A program made the position numbers and the translations under genes. DNA of 64,000 nt from NCBI RefSeq assembly GCF_015350905.1, contig NZ_JADKRZ010000001.1, positions 372,001-436,000 on the forward strand. Reading direction: 5' to 3'. This document shows positions 1-8,377 of the stretch, one piece after another. This stretch comes from Curtobacterium sp. VKM Ac-2865 (lineage in GTDB: Bacteria; Actinomycetota; Actinomycetes; Actinomycetales; Microbacteriaceae). Every line of letters begins with the position of its first letter. The first letter of the stretch is position 1. The notes beneath the pieces were generated by a model. The model made no database searches. It was given only the letters and a program-made list of their open reading frames with translations, and was not told where the DNA came from.

Positions 1-740
1 GCGCCCGGGAACTCCTTCAGCACGATCTCCTTCGCCGCGTGGTCCACGGCGGCCAGGCCGACCCCGGTGCCGGCGGTCTCGACGATCACACGCTGTGCCG
101 TCGCGTCGTCCGACCGGCCGCCGTCCTCGCCGTCGGTGTTCCAGACGGCGTGCACGCGCAGGACGCCGCCGATGGCCTTGACGTCCTCGGCGACGGCGAG
201 GCGGCGCGCGCTCACCTCGGCCGAGCCGGAGACGCCGACCACGACGTCCCCGAAGTCGATGACGGCGTAGACGTGCACGCCGGTGCTGCCGGACGAGGCG
301 GCGGCGGCGCTGACCTGTCGCACCAGTTCGGCGCGGCGGGCGTTCGACAGCTCACGGTCGGCCTGCACGGCGGTGACGACGTCGTAGCTGATGAGCGACG
401 TCTTCGTCGGGTCAGCCGTCTTCGCGGACGCGATGCCGGAGACGTCGCGCACGGCGGTGGTGAACTGCGCGGCGCTCTGCTCCGGACGGGGCACGAAGCC
501 GCCGACGCCGTTCTGCACGCTCGACAGGATCAGGCCGAGGACGACGACGATCACGCCAGCGGCGAGGACCACGCCGACGAGCAGCAGCCCCCAGGACCGG
601 ACGCGCTGCGGTCCGCTCCGCGTGGCGACCGCCCCGGTCTCCGTCCCGAAGGCGCGGTCGAGGTCGTCGTCCTCCTGCGCGGTGGGACCCGACGGCTGCT
701 CACGCTGCCAGCCGGAGCCACCTGGACCCTCGATCGTCAT
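1..740 (-). CDS. Membrane-anchored hypothetical protein (3' end outside window)
   Basis: This minus-strand gene starts with ATG at 738-740 and runs off the left edge, leaving about 246 visible residues. The ATG is preceded by a GGGGGTG ribosome site, and a TAGCAT box lies further upstream at 804-809. The first ~48 residues are polar and acidic (EDDD at 23-26). One strongly hydrophobic segment follows at about residues 50-74, then a long soluble domain with alternating beta and alpha character. The topology suggests a type II membrane protein with its C-terminal domain outside the cell. I do not recognise the family. The rightward ORF that covers the same stretch lacks the codon bias of the neighbouring genes. 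The gene is divergent from the small membrane protein at 910. Confidence 0.7.
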   Translation of the reverse strand, partial: MTIEGPGGSGWQREQPSGPTAQEDDDLDRAFGTETGAVATRSGPQRVRSWGLLLVGVVLAAGVIVVVLGLILSSVQNGVGGFVPRPEQSAAQFTTAVRDVSGIASAKTADPTKTSLISYDVVTAVQADRELSNARRAELVRQVSAAAASSGSTGVHVYAVIDFGDVVVGVSGSAEVSARRLAVAEDVKAIGGVLRVHAVWNTDGEDGGRSDDATAQRVIVETAGTGVGLAAVDHAAKEIVLKEFPG

Positions 741-896
741 GTCACCCCCGGTGTCGCACGCGCCACGGACGTCTCAGGTGTCGTGTCGTCGAGTGCTCTG
801 GATGCTAGCCCGGCTGCGCGAGCAGACACGACTCGGGCGCACAACGATCCCGCAACGACGTCCCCGGGGCCGCTGTGCGCGAGACCTGACCGGGGC

Positions 897-902
897 TAGC
901 GT
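897..902 (+). promoter_or_regulatory. TAGCGT -10 box, leaderless type
   Basis: TAGCGT ends 7 nt before the ATG at 910, so transcription would begin at or next to the start codon. No ribosome site lies between, which favours ATG 910 over the GTG at 901 inside the box. Confidence 0.45.
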
Positions 903-909
903 GACCGGC

Positions 910-1119
910 ATGTGGATCGTGCTGCTGGCCGTGTTCGTGGCACTCGTCGCCGTCGTGGCGGTCGTCGGGGTGCTCGGGGTGCGGCGGGAACGCTCCCTCC
1001 GCGGTCTCGAGGACCCGCTGGCGCCGCGCACGCAGGACGACGGTGCCCACGGGGTGCAGACGGCGCAGGCGAAGGCCGCGCGGCCGGACAGCGGCGTCGG
1101 CGGGTTCACCAGCTTCTGA
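910..1119 (+). CDS. Small single-span membrane protein
   Basis: This 69-residue protein has one N-terminal transmembrane helix (about residues 2-22, rich in Val, Ala and Leu). A basic RRERS segment follows it, then a short polar tail ending GGFTSF. The orientation would put the N-terminus outside and the charged tail in the cytoplasm. The start is chosen at ATG 910 because a TAGCGT box ends 7 nt upstream. Such small membrane proteins are common in actinobacteria and usually uncharacterised, and no function can be assigned. Confidence 0.6.
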   Translation: MWIVLLAVFVALVAVVAVVGVLGVRRERSLRGLEDPLAPRTQDDGAHGVQTAQAKAARPDSGVGGFTSF

Positions 1120-1175
1120 GGCGACGTGCCGTCCGCGCTGGCGTGCACCAGCGCGGCAGCGCTGCTCAGCGCTGA

Positions 1176-1814
1176 TCAGCTCCGCTGCTCGAGCGGGTTC
1201 TGGTCGTCGAACGCCGCCGACTCCGGAGCCGCCGGCAGCTCTTCGACCGGGTCGTCGAAGCGGACCAGTTCCGCGTGGAAGCGCTCCGGGTCCCAGCGGA
1301 ACGAGTGGATCGAGCCGTTCCGGATCGGTGTGTGCCGGCGGTCGGCGGTGCCGGGCGCCGCGGCGTTCACCACGCTGCGGATGACGGCACCGTGGGTTGC
1401 GACGACGATGACCCCGCCGTCGAACCGCACGGCGATCTCGCCGAGGGTCTCCGTGACGCGGGCGAGCAGCGCCGACTTCGACTCCCGCCCGGGGATGGCG
1501 TCGTGCGGGTACCGCGCCAGGACCTCGTCGTCCGTCAGGCCCTCGGCGTCGCCGTACGCCCGCTCGGCCAGCCCGGGGTAGGTCGTCGGGGCCGGGAGTC
1601 CGAGCCGCTCGGCGATGAGCGACCCGGTCTCGGCGGCCCGCGAGAGCGGTGAGGCGACGACCGCGTCGAACGAGCGCCGTGCCAGCAGGTCCGCGGCGGT
1701 GCGTGCCTGCTCGCGGCCGGTGTCGTTGAGCGGGATGTCCGTCGAGCCCTGGATGCGGCGTTCGGCGTTCCAGTCGGTCTCGCCGTGCCGGACGAGGTAC
1801 AGGTGGGTCGTCAC
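1176..1814 (-). CDS. Histidine phosphatase superfamily protein (phosphoglycerate mutase-like)
   Basis: The 212-residue protein starts with the superfamily hallmark: the RHGETDWN motif at residues 9-16 supplies the phosphorylated histidine (His10) and Arg9. The second catalytic histidine is in the ATHGAVIR motif in the C-terminal half. RIQGSTDIPLN further supports the cobalamin/acid-phosphatase-like branch. Members hydrolyse small phosphate esters, and the substrate cannot be read from sequence. The start is GTG 1814 rather than upstream codons because the preceding 20 codons have no similarity to the family, and a CATGAT box ends 6 nt before this GTG. The gene is co-directional with the sirtuin upstream. 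Confidence 0.85.
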   Translation of the reverse strand: MTTHLYLVRHGETDWNAERRIQGSTDIPLNDTGREQARTAADLLARRSFDAVVASPLSRAAETGSLIAERLGLPAPTTYPGLAERAYGDAEGLTDDEVLARYPHDAIPGRESKSALLARVTETLGEIAVRFDGGVIVVATHGAVIRSVVNAAAPGTADRRHTPIRNGSIHSFRWDPERFHAELVRFDDPVEELPAAPESAAFDDQNPLEQRS

Positions 1815-1884
1815 AGCACGATCATGACAGAGCAGCCCGGTGCGGCCGTCAGCGTGCCGAGCCGGGCAGGGCACGGTCCGCCCG

Positions 1885-2718
1885 TCAGCGTGCCAGCCGC
1901 TCCGCGAGGGCGAGGAGCGTCTCGGTGGTGCCGCCCTCGATCTTCACGGCAGCGCGGCGGTCACTGCGGGTCGCGCCGCGGTTCACGATCACCACGGGGT
2001 GCTTCCGCCGGGCCGCGTGGTCGACGAGCCGCACGCCGGAGTTCACCGTCAGTGAGGACCCGACGACGAGCAGCGCGTCCGCGTCGGCCACGATCGACAC
2101 CGACTCGGTGAACTTCTCCGTGGGCACGAACTCCCCGAAGAACACGACGTCCGGCTTCAGCACGCCACCGCACACCGAGCAGCCGGGCACCACGAAGCGC
2201 TCGACGTCGGTGATCTCCACGTCGCCGTCCGGCTGGAGCTGCACGGACCCGGGTTCGTCGATCCACGGGTTCGCGCGGTCGATGGTCGCCGCGAGGTCGG
2301 CGCGGGCGAAGACCTGCCCGCACGTCAGGCAGAGGGCACGGTCCATCGACCCGTGGATCTCCACGACCCGGCGCGACCCGGCTCGCAGGTGCAGGCCGTC
2401 CACGTTCTGCGTGATGACCCCGGTCACGACGCCGCGGTCCTCGAGCGCGGCGAGGGCACGGTGGCCGTCGTTCGGCCTGGCAGCGGCGAACGTGCGCCAC
2501 CCGAGGTGCGACCCGGCCCAGTAGCGCTGGCGCTTGCCCGGGTCGGCCAGGAACTCCTGGAACGTCATCGGCTTGCGCACCACGCGGCCGGCGCCGCGGT
2601 AGTCAGGGATGCCGGAGTCGGTGCTGAGCCCGGCGCCGGACAGCACGGCGATCCGCTTGCCCGCCAGCAGCGCAGCGGCCTGGTCGAGGTCGGTGCTCGT
2701 CGCGTCGCTCGTCGCCAT
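1885..2718 (-). CDS. NAD-dependent protein deacylase, SIR2 family
   Basis: This 277-residue sirtuin would remove acyl groups from protein lysines using NAD. The NAD-binding signature GAGLSTDSGIPDYRG is at residues 28-42, and TQNVDGLH is at 103-110. The catalytic histidine is His122 in EIHGS. Two CxxC pairs (Cys130/133 and Cys180/183) form the structural zinc site. GSSLTV and the IVN motif complete the cofactor pocket. The start is ATG 2718, since a TACCGT box ends 7 nt upstream and the sequence before it is not sirtuin-like. No acetyl-CoA synthetase neighbour indicates a dedicated target. Family assignment is firm, and the acyl preference is unknown. Confidence 0.92.
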   Translation of the reverse strand: MATSDATSTDLDQAAALLAGKRIAVLSGAGLSTDSGIPDYRGAGRVVRKPMTFQEFLADPGKRQRYWAGSHLGWRTFAAARPNDGHRALAALEDRGVVTGVITQNVDGLHLRAGSRRVVEIHGSMDRALCLTCGQVFARADLAATIDRANPWIDEPGSVQLQPDGDVEITDVERFVVPGCSVCGGVLKPDVVFFGEFVPTEKFTESVSIVADADALLVVGSSLTVNSGVRLVDHAARRKHPVVIVNRGATRSDRRAAVKIEGGTTETLLALAERLAR

Positions 2719-2725
2719 CAGGTTC

Positions 2726-2731
2726 ACGGTA
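2726..2731 (-). promoter_or_regulatory. TACCGT -10 box of the sirtuin gene
   Basis: On the minus strand TACCGT is separated by 7 nt from the ATG at 2718, matching the leaderless spacing seen throughout the window. Confidence 0.4.
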
Positions 2732-2858
2732 CCCTCAACAGCCGACCGGCCCCGCCACTTCCCGTCCGCGACGGGACGGTCGCCGGCCACCGCAGCCTGA
2801 CAACCGCCCGACGGCCGCCCGACCGCAGCCAGGCCGTCGCCCGACCGGAACGAGACCC

Positions 2859-3677
2859 GTGCACCCCGTCCGCATCGACACCCTCGACGACGCCCGCCTC
2901 GACGACTTCGCCCGGCTGACGGACGTCGCGCTCCGCCGGGTCAGCGAACCCGAGGGCGGCCTGTACATCGCCGAGTCGAGCACGGTCATCGAGCGGGCGA
3001 TCCGCGCGGGACACGTCCCGCGGAGCGTCCTGGTGCAGGAGAAGTGGCTCGACGACGTGCTGCCCCTGGTCGCCGAGCACGACGGGCCCGTGTTCGTCGG
3101 GCCGGACGCGCTGCTCGAGGAGCTCACCGGCTTCCGGATGCACCGCGGCGCGATCGCGTCGATGCAGCGTCCCGAGCTGCCGACCGTGGCCGACGTCGTC
3201 CGGGACGCCCGCCTGGTCGTCGTGCTCGAGGACATCGTCGACCACACCAACGTCGGCGCGGTCTTCCGCAGCGTCGCCGGCCTCGGCGCGGACGCCGTGC
3301 TCGTCAGCCCGCGGTGCGCCGACCCGCTGTACCGACGGAGCGTCCGGGTCAGCATGGGCACCGTCCTGCAGGTGCCGTGGACCCGGATCGGCGACTGGCC
3401 GGACGCGGGCGAGGAACTGCGGGACCAGGGCTTCCACCTCGCTGCGATGGCGCTGACGGACCGCTCCGTCGACCTGGACGTCTTCGCCGCGGACGTGCCT
3501 GAGCGCGTCGCGCTCGTGATGGGTACCGAGGGACAGGGCCTGACACCGGCCGCCATCGCGGCCGCCGACACGACCGTGCGCATCCCGATGCACCACGGCG
3601 TGGACTCGCTGAACGTCGCCGCGGCGAGCGCCGTCGGGCTGTGGGCGGTCGCCGCCGCCCAGCGCGCTCGGCACTGA
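2859..3677 (+). CDS. TrmH-family (SPOUT) RNA 2'-O-methyltransferase
   Basis: This 272-residue SPOUT methyltransferase would use S-adenosylmethionine to methylate a ribose in rRNA or tRNA. All three SpoU motifs are visible: NVGAVFRS (Asn131 onward), MGTEGQGL (221-228) and the knot-forming IPM...SLNVAAA block (243-256). The first ~110 residues form the substrate-binding extension seen in TrmH-like proteins with an L30e-like fold. The start is a GTG at 2859. The target nucleotide cannot be predicted. The gene stands alone between the divergent sirtuin and the carboxypeptidase at 3768. Confidence 0.88.
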   Translation: MHPVRIDTLDDARLDDFARLTDVALRRVSEPEGGLYIAESSTVIERAIRAGHVPRSVLVQEKWLDDVLPLVAEHDGPVFVGPDALLEELTGFRMHRGAIASMQRPELPTVADVVRDARLVVVLEDIVDHTNVGAVFRSVAGLGADAVLVSPRCADPLYRRSVRVSMGTVLQVPWTRIGDWPDAGEELRDQGFHLAAMALTDRSVDLDVFAADVPERVALVMGTEGQGLTPAAIAAADTTVRIPMHHGVDSLNVAAASAVGLWAVAAAQRARH

Positions 3678-3753
3678 CAGACCCGGCCTGGAGGCCCGTC
3701 CCGCGTTCTCCACGCCCGCGGCGGTTCCCCAGATGGCCGGCCGGCGCCGCCGG

Positions 3754-3759
3754 TACGCT
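3754..3759 (+). promoter_or_regulatory. TACGCT -10 box of the carboxypeptidase gene
   Basis: TACGCT ends 8 nt before the GTG at 3768 with no ribosome site between, which fits a leaderless start. Confidence 0.4.
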
Positions 3760-3767
3760 CGGCTGTC

Positions 3768-5015
3768 GTGTCCCGTGTCGTCCGCCGCCCCCGCTCCGCC
3801 GTCCGTCGGCCGGTGACGATCGCCGTCGTCGCCGTGCTGCTCCTGGCAGTCGCGTACCTCGTGGCAGCCGCGCTGGTGCCGTTCTCCCCGGCGAGCGCGA
3901 CGACCACGCGCTACGCCGCGCCGACCTCGACGGTGCCGGCGCTGGACTTCCCGGGGTACGGCGCCACGGCGGTCGAGGCCACCGACTTCCCCGAGAGCCT
4001 GCGGACGAGCGGGGACGCGCAGCGGCGGTCGATCGCGAGCATCTCGAAGGTCGTGACCGCGCTCGTGGTCCTCGACGCCAAGCCGCTGCGTCCGGGGGAC
4101 GACGGCCCGACCATCGCCTTCACGCCGGAGATGCAGGGCCTGTACGCCAAGTACCTGGCGGTCAACGGCGAGGTCGCGCCGATGCCGGCCGGACTGCGGC
4201 TGTCGGAGCACCAGACGCTGCAGGTCATGCTGATGAAGTCGGCGAACAACTACGCCGGTGCGCTGGCGATCTGGGCGTTCGGCTCCCTGAACGCCTACGA
4301 GGAGGCGGCCACGACGTGGCTGCAGGCCCACCACCTCGACGACACCACGATCGAGGAACCGACGGGCCTCGATGCGGACAACAAATCCACGGCCACCGAC
4401 CTGGTGGACCTCGGGCAGCTCGCGCTCGCGAACCCCGTGGTGAAGCAGGTCGTCGGCACGAAGACGGTGTCGATCCCGGACGTCGGCGACATCGAGAACT
4501 CGAACAAGCTCCTCGGCATCGACGGTGTGGAGGGCATCAAGACCGGCACGCTCGACGAGGCCGGTGCGTGCCTGCTGTTCGCGGCGCAGTACGAGCGGGG
4601 CGGCCGCACGGTGACGGTCGTCGGGGCGATGCTCGGCGGGGTCGACCACGACACGCTCGACGGGGACGTGCAACGGCTGCTGCACTCGGTCGCGGACGGC
4701 TTCCACGTCGTGACGCTGACGCACGGCGGGCAGTCCTTCGGGACCTTCTCGACCCCGTGGAAGGACGAGACCGACGCCGTCACCAGATCGGCTGCCCAGG
4801 TGCTGGTGTGGGGCAAGGCCACCGTGCGGGCGACGACGAAGCTCGACGCCGTGACCCTCGGCACGAAGGGGGAGCGCGTCGGTCGGGTCCGCTTCGACGT
4901 CTCGGACCACGAGCCGGTGACGGTGCCGCTCGTCCTCGAGCAGGACATCCCGGACCCCGGCGTGTGGTGGCGGTGGACGAACCCGTTCCAGGGCACGTCC
5001 ACCGACGGCATCTAG
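3768..5015 (+). CDS. D-alanyl-D-alanine carboxypeptidase (peptidase S11)
   Basis: This 415-residue low-molecular-weight penicillin-binding protein would trim the terminal D-Ala of peptidoglycan stem peptides outside the cell. The three active-site motifs are intact: SISK at 91-94 (nucleophile Ser91), SAN at 158-160 and KTGT at 258-261. A basic N-terminus (RRPRSAVRR) followed by a hydrophobic stretch at about 17-38 acts as signal anchor. The C-terminal ~110 residues form a beta-rich domain ending in WWRWTNPF, with no obvious second membrane helix. The spacing of the second motif and the PTGLDADN segment are typical of actinobacterial S11 enzymes. The gene ends in a 4-bp tail-to-tail overlap with the esterase on the other strand. 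Confidence 0.9.
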   Translation: MSRVVRRPRSAVRRPVTIAVVAVLLLAVAYLVAAALVPFSPASATTTRYAAPTSTVPALDFPGYGATAVEATDFPESLRTSGDAQRRSIASISKVVTALVVLDAKPLRPGDDGPTIAFTPEMQGLYAKYLAVNGEVAPMPAGLRLSEHQTLQVMLMKSANNYAGALAIWAFGSLNAYEEAATTWLQAHHLDDTTIEEPTGLDADNKSTATDLVDLGQLALANPVVKQVVGTKTVSIPDVGDIENSNKLLGIDGVEGIKTGTLDEAGACLLFAAQYERGGRTVTVVGAMLGGVDHDTLDGDVQRLLHSVADGFHVVTLTHGGQSFGTFSTPWKDETDAVTRSAAQVLVWGKATVRATTKLDAVTLGTKGERVGRVRFDVSDHEPVTVPLVLEQDIPDPGVWWRWTNPFQGTSTDGI

Positions 5016-5800
5016 CCCCGGTCGCGACCGCCGAACGGCTGGAGCTCCGGACGCTTCGGGGTGATGCCGTCGCCGGAGGACGTGTGTCGGATGCGCCGGA
5101 CGACCCACGGCACCAGGTACTCGCGCGCCCAGCCGAGGTCCTCCGCGCGGGCCTCGCGCCAGGGCCGGGCAGCGAGGGGTTCGGGCACGAAGGGCTCGAG
5201 CTCGTGGTCGACGCCGAGCGTGTCGAGCACCGCGGCCGCGATCGTGGCGTGGCCGACGGGGGAGTGGTGCAGACGGTCCGGAGCCCACATGCGCGGGTCG
5301 CGGAGCACGCGGAGCGCCCACATGTCCGCCACGAGCGCCCCGTGCTTCAGCGCGATGGCGTGGATGTGCTCGTTGTAGACGGCCGCGTTGCCGCGGACCA
5401 GCCCGAGCACCGGGGTCATGCCGACGTCCGGCCCGGTGAACACCACGACCGTCGCACCGTCGCGGCGGAGGTCGGCGACGAGCCGGTCGAAGCGCGCGGC
5501 GACCTCGTCCGGGTCGGAGCCCGGTCGGATGATGTCGTTCCCGCCGGCGGACACGGTGACCAGGTCCGGGCCGAGGGCGAGGGCGGACTCGACCTGTTCG
5601 TCGATGACCTGCTGGAGCAGGCGCCCGCGCACCGCGAGGTTGGCATAGGCGAAGCCGGCGGTCCGGCTCGCCAGGACCTCGGCGACGCGGTCGGCCCATC
5701 CGCGGTTCCCACCCGGTGCCCCGGGATCGGGGTCACCGAGTCCCTCGGTGAACGAGTCACCGATCGCGACGTACCTGGACCAGGGATGACGATCTGACAC
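5012..5800 (-). CDS. SGNH/GDSL hydrolase
   Basis: This 262-residue esterase/lipase-fold protein has the block I motif GDS at residues 14-16 (nucleophile Ser16), GGND of block III, and the catalytic Asp/His pair in DRLHHSPVGH. The oxyanion residues are therefore complete. No signal peptide is visible, so it is probably cytoplasmic. The substrate is unknown; relatives cleave acetyl or short acyl esters. The preferred start is GTG 5800, because TATGGT (5808-5813, minus strand) sits 7 nt upstream. An alternative ATG at 5812 would lie inside that box. It is convergent with the carboxypeptidase (overlapping stops) and divergent from the acyl-CoA dehydrogenase. Confidence 0.87.
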   Translation of the reverse strand: MSDRHPWSRYVAIGDSFTEGLGDPDPGAPGGNRGWADRVAEVLASRTAGFAYANLAVRGRLLQQVIDEQVESALALGPDLVTVSAGGNDIIRPGSDPDEVAARFDRLVADLRRDGATVVVFTGPDVGMTPVLGLVRGNAAVYNEHIHAIALKHGALVADMWALRVLRDPRMWAPDRLHHSPVGHATIAAAVLDTLGVDHELEPFVPEPLAARPWREARAEDLGWAREYLVPWVVRRIRHTSSGDGITPKRPELQPFGGRDRG

Positions 5801-5807
5801 GCAACGG

Positions 5808-5817
5808 ACCATAGTCT
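5808..5817. promoter_or_regulatory. Overlapping divergent -10 boxes
   Basis: The plus-strand TAGTCT (5812-5817) ends 6 nt before the ATG at 5824. The minus-strand TATGGT (5813 down to 5808) ends 7 nt before the GTG at 5800. The two boxes overlap by two bases, so RNA polymerase could serve only one gene at a time. Confidence 0.5.
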
Positions 5818-5823
5818 CGTGCC

Positions 5824-7113
5824 ATGACCGAGGCCAACCCGACCGGCAAGCGTCGCCCCTGGACCCTCCCCGAGGACGTGCTCGTCCGCATCGCCGAGCG
5901 GGCGCCCCGCCACGACGCCGAGAACACCTTCGCCGCCGAGGACCTGGACGAGCTCCGGGCGGCTGGCTACCTGCGCATCGGGGTGCCGATCGCGGCCGGC
6001 GGCAGCGGCCTCGGGCTCCGCGCGACCGCGGCCGTGCAGCGCCGTCTCGCCCGGGCCGCGCCGGCGACGGCGCTCGGGCTCGGCATGCACCAGGTGTGGG
6101 TGCAGGCGGCCCGCAGCGTGTCCGCGCGGGGCGAGTCGTTCCTCCAGTCCGTCACGACCCACGCCGCGGCGGACCGCCTGCTCGCCTTCGGGGTGAGCGA
6201 ACCCGGCAACGACCGTGTGCTGTTCGACTCGCTGACCGACGCGGTGCCGGACGGCGACGGCGGGTACCGCTTCACGGGGACGAAGGTCTCGACGTCGCTC
6301 GCGCCGGCGTGGGACGTGCTCAGCGTCTTCGGCAAGGACGTCAGCGGCGACGAGCCGCGGCTGGTGCACGGGTTCGCCCTGCGGTCGGACGGCCGCATCC
6401 GTCACCTCGACGACTGGGACACCCTCGGCATGCGGGCGACGCAGAGCCGGACGACCCTGCTCGAGGGCGTGCACGTGCCGGCGGACCGGATCGTGCGGTC
6501 GCTGCCCGTGGGCCCGACGGCCGACCCGCTCGTCTTCGGCGTGTTCGCGGCCTTCGAGCTCCTCGTCGCGTCCGTGTACGTCGGCATCGCCGAGCGGGCG
6601 GTGGAGCTCACGGTGGCCTCCGTGCGCGACCGGCACGGGCTGGACGGCCGGGCACGCGCCGACGACCCGGACGTCCGGCGGGCGGTGGCCGACATGCAGG
6701 GCGCGGTCGACGCCGTGGCGCTGCAGGTCGACGCGCTCGCCCGTGACGTCGACGAGCTCGAGGACCACGGGGCTCAGTGGTTCCCCCTGCTCGTCGGCAC
6801 GAAGGCGCGGACCGTGGACACCGCGCAGCGCGTGGTGGACGAGGCGATGCGGGTCGTCGGTGGCGGGGCCTTCCGGGCGACGAGCGAGCTCGCCCGCCTG
6901 TCCCGGGACGTCCGCGCCGGGCAGTACCACCCGTCGACCAGGGACTCGGCGGCCAGGACGATCGCGGCCGTGGTGCTCGGGCCGGTCGCGGCGCCTGACG
7001 CGTCTGCGGCCCCCGGGCCGGTCGCGGCTGCGGAGCCGGTGGCCGGGCCGGCCGTGGCATCAGGGCCGGTCGCGGCGCCGATGTCGGCGGCCGGTGGCAC
7101 CATCTCCTCGTGA
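5824..7113 (+). CDS. Acyl-CoA dehydrogenase-family flavoprotein with low-complexity tail
   Basis: The 429-residue protein shows the acyl-CoA dehydrogenase layout. A helical N-domain (AERAPRHDAENTF) comes first, followed by a beta domain with GVSEPGND, FTGTKVSTS and MRATQSR, and then a helical C-domain ending near VVGGGAFRATSELARLSRDVRAG. The last feature resembles the DszC/HpaH-like branch, in which flavin-dependent monooxygenases also occur. Its substrate and exact chemistry (dehydrogenation or oxygenation) are uncertain. The last ~40 residues are a Gly-Pro-Val-Ala repeat with no similarity to the family. The gene overlaps dinB by 4 bp (GTGA), so the two are probably cotranslated. Start ATG 5824 is supported by the TAGTCT box 6 nt upstream. 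Confidence 0.82.
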   Translation: MTEANPTGKRRPWTLPEDVLVRIAERAPRHDAENTFAAEDLDELRAAGYLRIGVPIAAGGSGLGLRATAAVQRRLARAAPATALGLGMHQVWVQAARSVSARGESFLQSVTTHAAADRLLAFGVSEPGNDRVLFDSLTDAVPDGDGGYRFTGTKVSTSLAPAWDVLSVFGKDVSGDEPRLVHGFALRSDGRIRHLDDWDTLGMRATQSRTTLLEGVHVPADRIVRSLPVGPTADPLVFGVFAAFELLVASVYVGIAERAVELTVASVRDRHGLDGRARADDPDVRRAVADMQGAVDAVALQVDALARDVDELEDHGAQWFPLLVGTKARTVDTAQRVVDEAMRVVGGGAFRATSELARLSRDVRAGQYHPSTRDSAARTIAAVVLGPVAAPDASAAPGPVAAAEPVAGPAVASGPVAAPMSAAGGTISS

Positions 7114-8360
7114 GCAAGCAGGACGGACGCAACCGACTCGTCTCCGACCAGCCGGTCGCGGACGTCACCGCGACGGTGCTGCACGTCGACATGGACGCCT
7201 TCTTCGCCTCCGTCGAACTGCTCGACCGCCCGGACCTGGTCGGCCTGCCCGTGATCGTCGGGCACGACTCCGACCGCTCCGTCGTCACGGCCGCCACGTA
7301 CGAGGCCCGCAAGTACGGCATCAACTCCGCGATGCCGATGGCCGTCGCCAAGCGTCGGTGCCCGGGCGCGGTGATCGTCGAGCCGCACTTGGAGAAGTAC
7401 CAGGCCAAGTCCCGCGCCGTGATGCGCGTCTTCGAGCAGTTCACCCCGCAGGTGGAGCGCCTCGGCATCGACGAGGCCTTCCTCGACGTCGCCGGCGCCC
7501 TGCGGCTCTACGGCACACCGTGGGAGATCGGCCAGGCCATCCGTCGTGCGGTGTTCGCCGAGACGGGGCTGCACTGCTCCGTCGGTGCCGCGTCCACCAA
7601 GTTCGTGGCGAAGCTCGCCTCCAGCCGGTCCAAGCCGGACGGGCTCCTCGTCGTGCCCGCTGCCGACACGGTCGCGTTCCTGCACCCGCAGCCGGTCTCC
7701 GCGCTCTGGGGGGTCGGCGGCAAGACGCAGGAGACCCTCGAGAACCGCGGCCTCCGCACGGTCGGCGACCTCGCGACGACGCCCCTCGGGTCGCTCGTGT
7801 CCCTGCTCGGACCGGCCGGCGGCCAGCGCCTGCACGACCTCGCCTGGGGACGCGACCCCCGCCGGGTCGACACCGCCGTCGGCGAGAAGTCCATCGGGCA
7901 CGAGGTCACCTTCGGCACCGACCTGACCGACCGTGACGCCGTCGCGCGCGAGCTCCTGCGCCTGTCGGAGAAGGTCGCCGTCCGGATGCGCCGCGCCGAC
8001 GTGCAGGCCCGCACCCTCGCGCTCAAGGTCCGGTACACCGACTTCAGCACACTGACCCGGTCCCGCACCCTGGCCGAGCCGACCGACGTCGCGCGACGGA
8101 TCCACCGCGAGGCCGTGGAGCTCTACGACGTGCTGCACAAGCCGGGCAACCGCATCCGGCTCATCGGGGTCCGCGGGGAGAACCTCGTGCCGACCGCGGC
8201 GAGCAACGCACTGTGGGACGACGACGCGCCGTGGCGCGACACCGAGACGACCGTCGACGCCGTCACCGCCCGCTTCGGTGCCGGCGTGCTGCGACCGGCA
8301 TCGCTCGTCCGTGGCGCTCCCCAGCAGCGTCCGCCCCATGCTCGGCAGGACATCGGGTGA
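7110..8360 (+). CDS. dinB: DNA polymerase IV (Y-family translesion polymerase)
   Basis: This 416-residue Y-family polymerase copies damaged DNA with low fidelity. The palm carboxylates are in VDMDAFFASVE (Asp27) and GIDEAFLD (Asp121, Glu122). YEARKYGI and the helix-hairpin-helix region (WGVGGKTQETLENRG) follow, and then the little-finger domain. No clear C-terminal beta-clamp peptide of the usual type is visible after RFGAGVLRPASLV, which is worth noting. The start is GTG 7110, overlapping the acyl-CoA dehydrogenase stop. The stop overlaps the optional GTG 8357 of the helicase. The pafBC regulators 15 kb downstream control DNA-damage genes in mycobacteria, but no shared operator was identified. 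Confidence 0.92.
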   Translation: MSKQDGRNRLVSDQPVADVTATVLHVDMDAFFASVELLDRPDLVGLPVIVGHDSDRSVVTAATYEARKYGINSAMPMAVAKRRCPGAVIVEPHLEKYQAKSRAVMRVFEQFTPQVERLGIDEAFLDVAGALRLYGTPWEIGQAIRRAVFAETGLHCSVGAASTKFVAKLASSRSKPDGLLVVPAADTVAFLHPQPVSALWGVGGKTQETLENRGLRTVGDLATTPLGSLVSLLGPAGGQRLHDLAWGRDPRRVDTAVGEKSIGHEVTFGTDLTDRDAVARELLRLSEKVAVRMRRADVQARTLALKVRYTDFSTLTRSRTLAEPTDVARRIHREAVELYDVLHKPGNRIRLIGVRGENLVPTAASNALWDDDAPWRDTETTVDAVTARFGAGVLRPASLVRGAPQQRPPHARQDIG

Positions 8361-8363
8361 CGG

Positions 8364-8369
8364 TAGAAT
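8364..8369 (+). promoter_or_regulatory. TAGAAT -10 box of the helicase gene
   Basis: TAGAAT ends 8 nt before GTG 8378. It lies downstream of the alternative GTG 8357, which is the reason for preferring 8378 as the start. Confidence 0.5.
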
Positions 8370-8377
8370 CGCCTGAA

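Noticed and set aside
2724-5699. A 991-codon open frame on the minus strand
   Set aside because: It lies opposite the methyltransferase and carboxypeptidase genes, which have clear motifs and codon bias. The translated product is Arg/Gly/Pro-rich without domains, as expected for a shadow frame in GC-rich DNA.
5012-5812. ATG 5812 as start of the esterase
   Set aside because: This ATG is inside the TATGGT box that fits the leaderless promoter for GTG 5800. The four extra codons add no similarity.
8213-8377. Upstream extension of the helicase into dinB
   Set aside because: The extra 55 codons overlap the dinB coding region in another frame and are Arg-rich shadow sequence. TAGAAT at 8364 places the start at 8378.
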